Below, in pieces: positions 4,681 to 5,330 of a stretch of DNA of 5,330 bases. The notes beneath the pieces were generated by a model. That model saw only the letters and a program-made list of their open reading frames with translations, was not told where the DNA came from and ran no database searches. The number at the start of each line of letters is the position of its first letter. Position 1 is the stretch's first letter. Position numbers and translations under genes: made by a program. Source of the DNA: an uncultured bacterium (GTDB lineage Bacteria; Patescibacteriota; Minisyncoccia; Phycocordibacterales; UBA1006); NCBI GenBank assembly GCA_903873095.1, contig CAIQMU010000056.1, positions 1 through 5,330 of the forward strand. Reading direction: 5' to 3'.

Positions 4681-5330
4681 ATGAATATTCTCGCCATCGA
4701 GACATCGTGCGACGAAACATCGCTTTCATATATCTCGGCAAACGAGACAGAGCTTGGAACACGTTTCCAAGTATTTTCAACGATCACGAATTCTCAAATC
4801 AATCTTCATCAAGAATTCGGTGGCGTTTTTCCTGCACTTGCAAAACGTGAACATCAAAAAAACTTGCCGATTATTTTAGAACAAATAATGCAAGAGCGAG
4901 AAATTCCTGATTATATTTGCGTGACTTCTGGTCCAGGGCTTGAGCCGGCGCTTTGGTGTGGAATTGTTTTTGCCAAGGAACTTGGCGAGAAATGGAATAT
5001 TCCTGTTGTTCCCGTAAACCATATGGAGGGGCATATTTTATCAGTACTTGTGCCCGGCTCCCCTCTCCTTCCAGGAGAGGGGCTGGGGGTGAGGTTTGAA
5101 TTTAAAAATTCTGATCTAAAGTTCCCCGCTCTCGCATTACTTATTTCTGGCGGACACACAGAACTTGTTGTTGTAAAAAATATTGGTGATTATTCCATCA
5201 TCGGTCGCACGCGCGATGATGCAGTTGGCGAGGCATTCGACAAGGTTGCACGTATGTTAGGAATTCCGTATCCAGGTGGACCTGAAGTTTCAAAACTTGC
5301 AGCACAGGTTCGTACAAACCTCACCCGGTC
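4681..5330 (+). CDS. tsaD: tRNA t6A37 threonylcarbamoyltransferase TsaD (partial, 3' end outside window)
   Basis: TsaD (Kae1/Qri7 family) transfers the threonylcarbamoyl group onto A37 of ANN-reading tRNAs, working in bacteria with TsaB and TsaE. The window shows 216 residues of a protein usually about 340 long. The start is typical, MNILAIETSCDETS. FGGVFPALAKREH follows at about 46-58, SGPGLEPALW at 83-92, the metal-binding HMEGH (H114, H118) at 114-118, SGGHTEL at 156-162, and DDAVGEAFDKVARMLGIPYPGG at 179-200. Between HMEGH and SGGHT lies an extra segment, about 125-138 (PGSPLLPGEGLGVR), encoded by an in-frame palindromic repeat. E. coli TsaD is about 18 residues shorter here. The last residues (VRTNLTR) suggest another repeat begins after KLAAQ. 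The frame stays open throughout, so the gene is probably functional. There is no SD site. Identity is certain. Confidence 0.96.
   Translation, partial: MNILAIETSCDETSLSYISANETELGTRFQVFSTITNSQINLHQEFGGVFPALAKREHQKNLPIILEQIMQEREIPDYICVTSGPGLEPALWCGIVFAKELGEKWNIPVVPVNHMEGHILSVLVPGSPLLPGEGLGVRFEFKNSDLKFPALALLISGGHTELVVVKNIGDYSIIGRTRDDAVGEAFDKVARMLGIPYPGGPEVSKLAAQVRTNLTR
5060..5094 (-). repeat. Palindromic repeat copy 2, inside tsaD
   Basis: A perfect 10-bp stem (5060-5069 with 5073-5082, loop TCC) is followed by GGGGGTGAGG (5085-5094), the reverse complement of the CCTCACCCC end of copy 1. The element therefore lies in the opposite orientation to copy 1. It is in frame within tsaD and encodes about SPLLPGEGLGVR. 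The antisense frame reads LTPSPSPGRRGE, a peptide commonly produced when this repeat family falls within predicted genes. Confidence 0.8.
5315..5330 (+). repeat. Possible start of a third repeat copy, cut by the window end
   Basis: CAAACCTCACCC (5315-5326) is identical to the reverse complement of 5087-5098 at the edge of copy 2. It lies where TsaD similarity fades after KLAAQ. Only the end of the element can be seen and the hairpin would lie outside the window, so this is tentative. Confidence 0.35.

Noticed and set aside
4665..4850. Plus-strand open frame of 61 codons
   Set aside because: It overlaps tsaD in another frame, and tsaD motifs show that frame 4681 is the real one.
4911..5159. 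Minus-strand open frame of 82 codons containing LTPSPSPGRRGE
   Set aside because: It is antisense to the clear tsaD frame; the peptide is the usual spurious translation of the palindromic repeat.
42..5330. Possible use of an altered genetic code (UGA as Gly, known in some Patescibacteria)
   Set aside because: All complete genes are full length and read well with the standard code, with TAA or TAG stops and no internal UGA codon.

Overview
This window looks like chromosomal DNA from a small-genome, AT-leaning bacterium, most likely a member of the Candidate Phyla Radiation (Patescibacteria). That placement is an inference. It rests on several observations: none of the five protein genes has a convincing Shine-Dalgarno site, neither tRNA gene encodes its CCA end, TsaD carries the variant GPGLEPALW, a surface-type NHL protein is present, and there are GC-rich palindromic repeats of a kind I associate with such genomes. 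All stops seen are TAA or TAG, and the frames read normally with the standard code.

Layout, left to right. The first gene is ftsZ (42-1223, +), ending in the FtsZ C-terminal peptide. It is followed by a palindromic repeat that also forms an intrinsic terminator. An extended -10 promoter then lies 8 bases before a TrxB/AhpF-type flavin disulfide reductase (1312-2232, +), so that mRNA should be leaderless or nearly so. A two-way terminator separates it from a converging tRNA-Glu(TTC) gene (2281-2352, -). The tRNA leader holds two tandem GC-rich palindromes. A 132-residue protein of unknown function follows (2495-2893, -), with its own terminator. Next come a minus-strand terminator and tRNA-Val(GAC) (2998-3070, +). 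A large membrane-anchored protein with a six-bladed NHL propeller (3103-4626, -) is transcribed divergently from tsaD (4681 to past the window end, +).

The genes are mostly single transcription units with housekeeping roles: division (FtsZ), thiol/redox balance (TrxB/AhpF-like), translation (two tRNAs, and TsaD for the t6A37 modification of tRNA). One extracellular protein is added to these. I see no defence system, phage, CRISPR array or biosynthetic cluster.

The most interesting signal is the palindromic repeat family with a CCTCACCCC end and a CCCTCTCC/GGAGAGGG hairpin. One copy acts as the ftsZ terminator. A second sits inside the tsaD coding region in frame, adding about 14 residues between two conserved catalytic motifs. 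A possible third begins in tsaD just as the window ends. A different palindrome family lies directly against tRNA-Glu, where it could pair with the first two bases of the tRNA.
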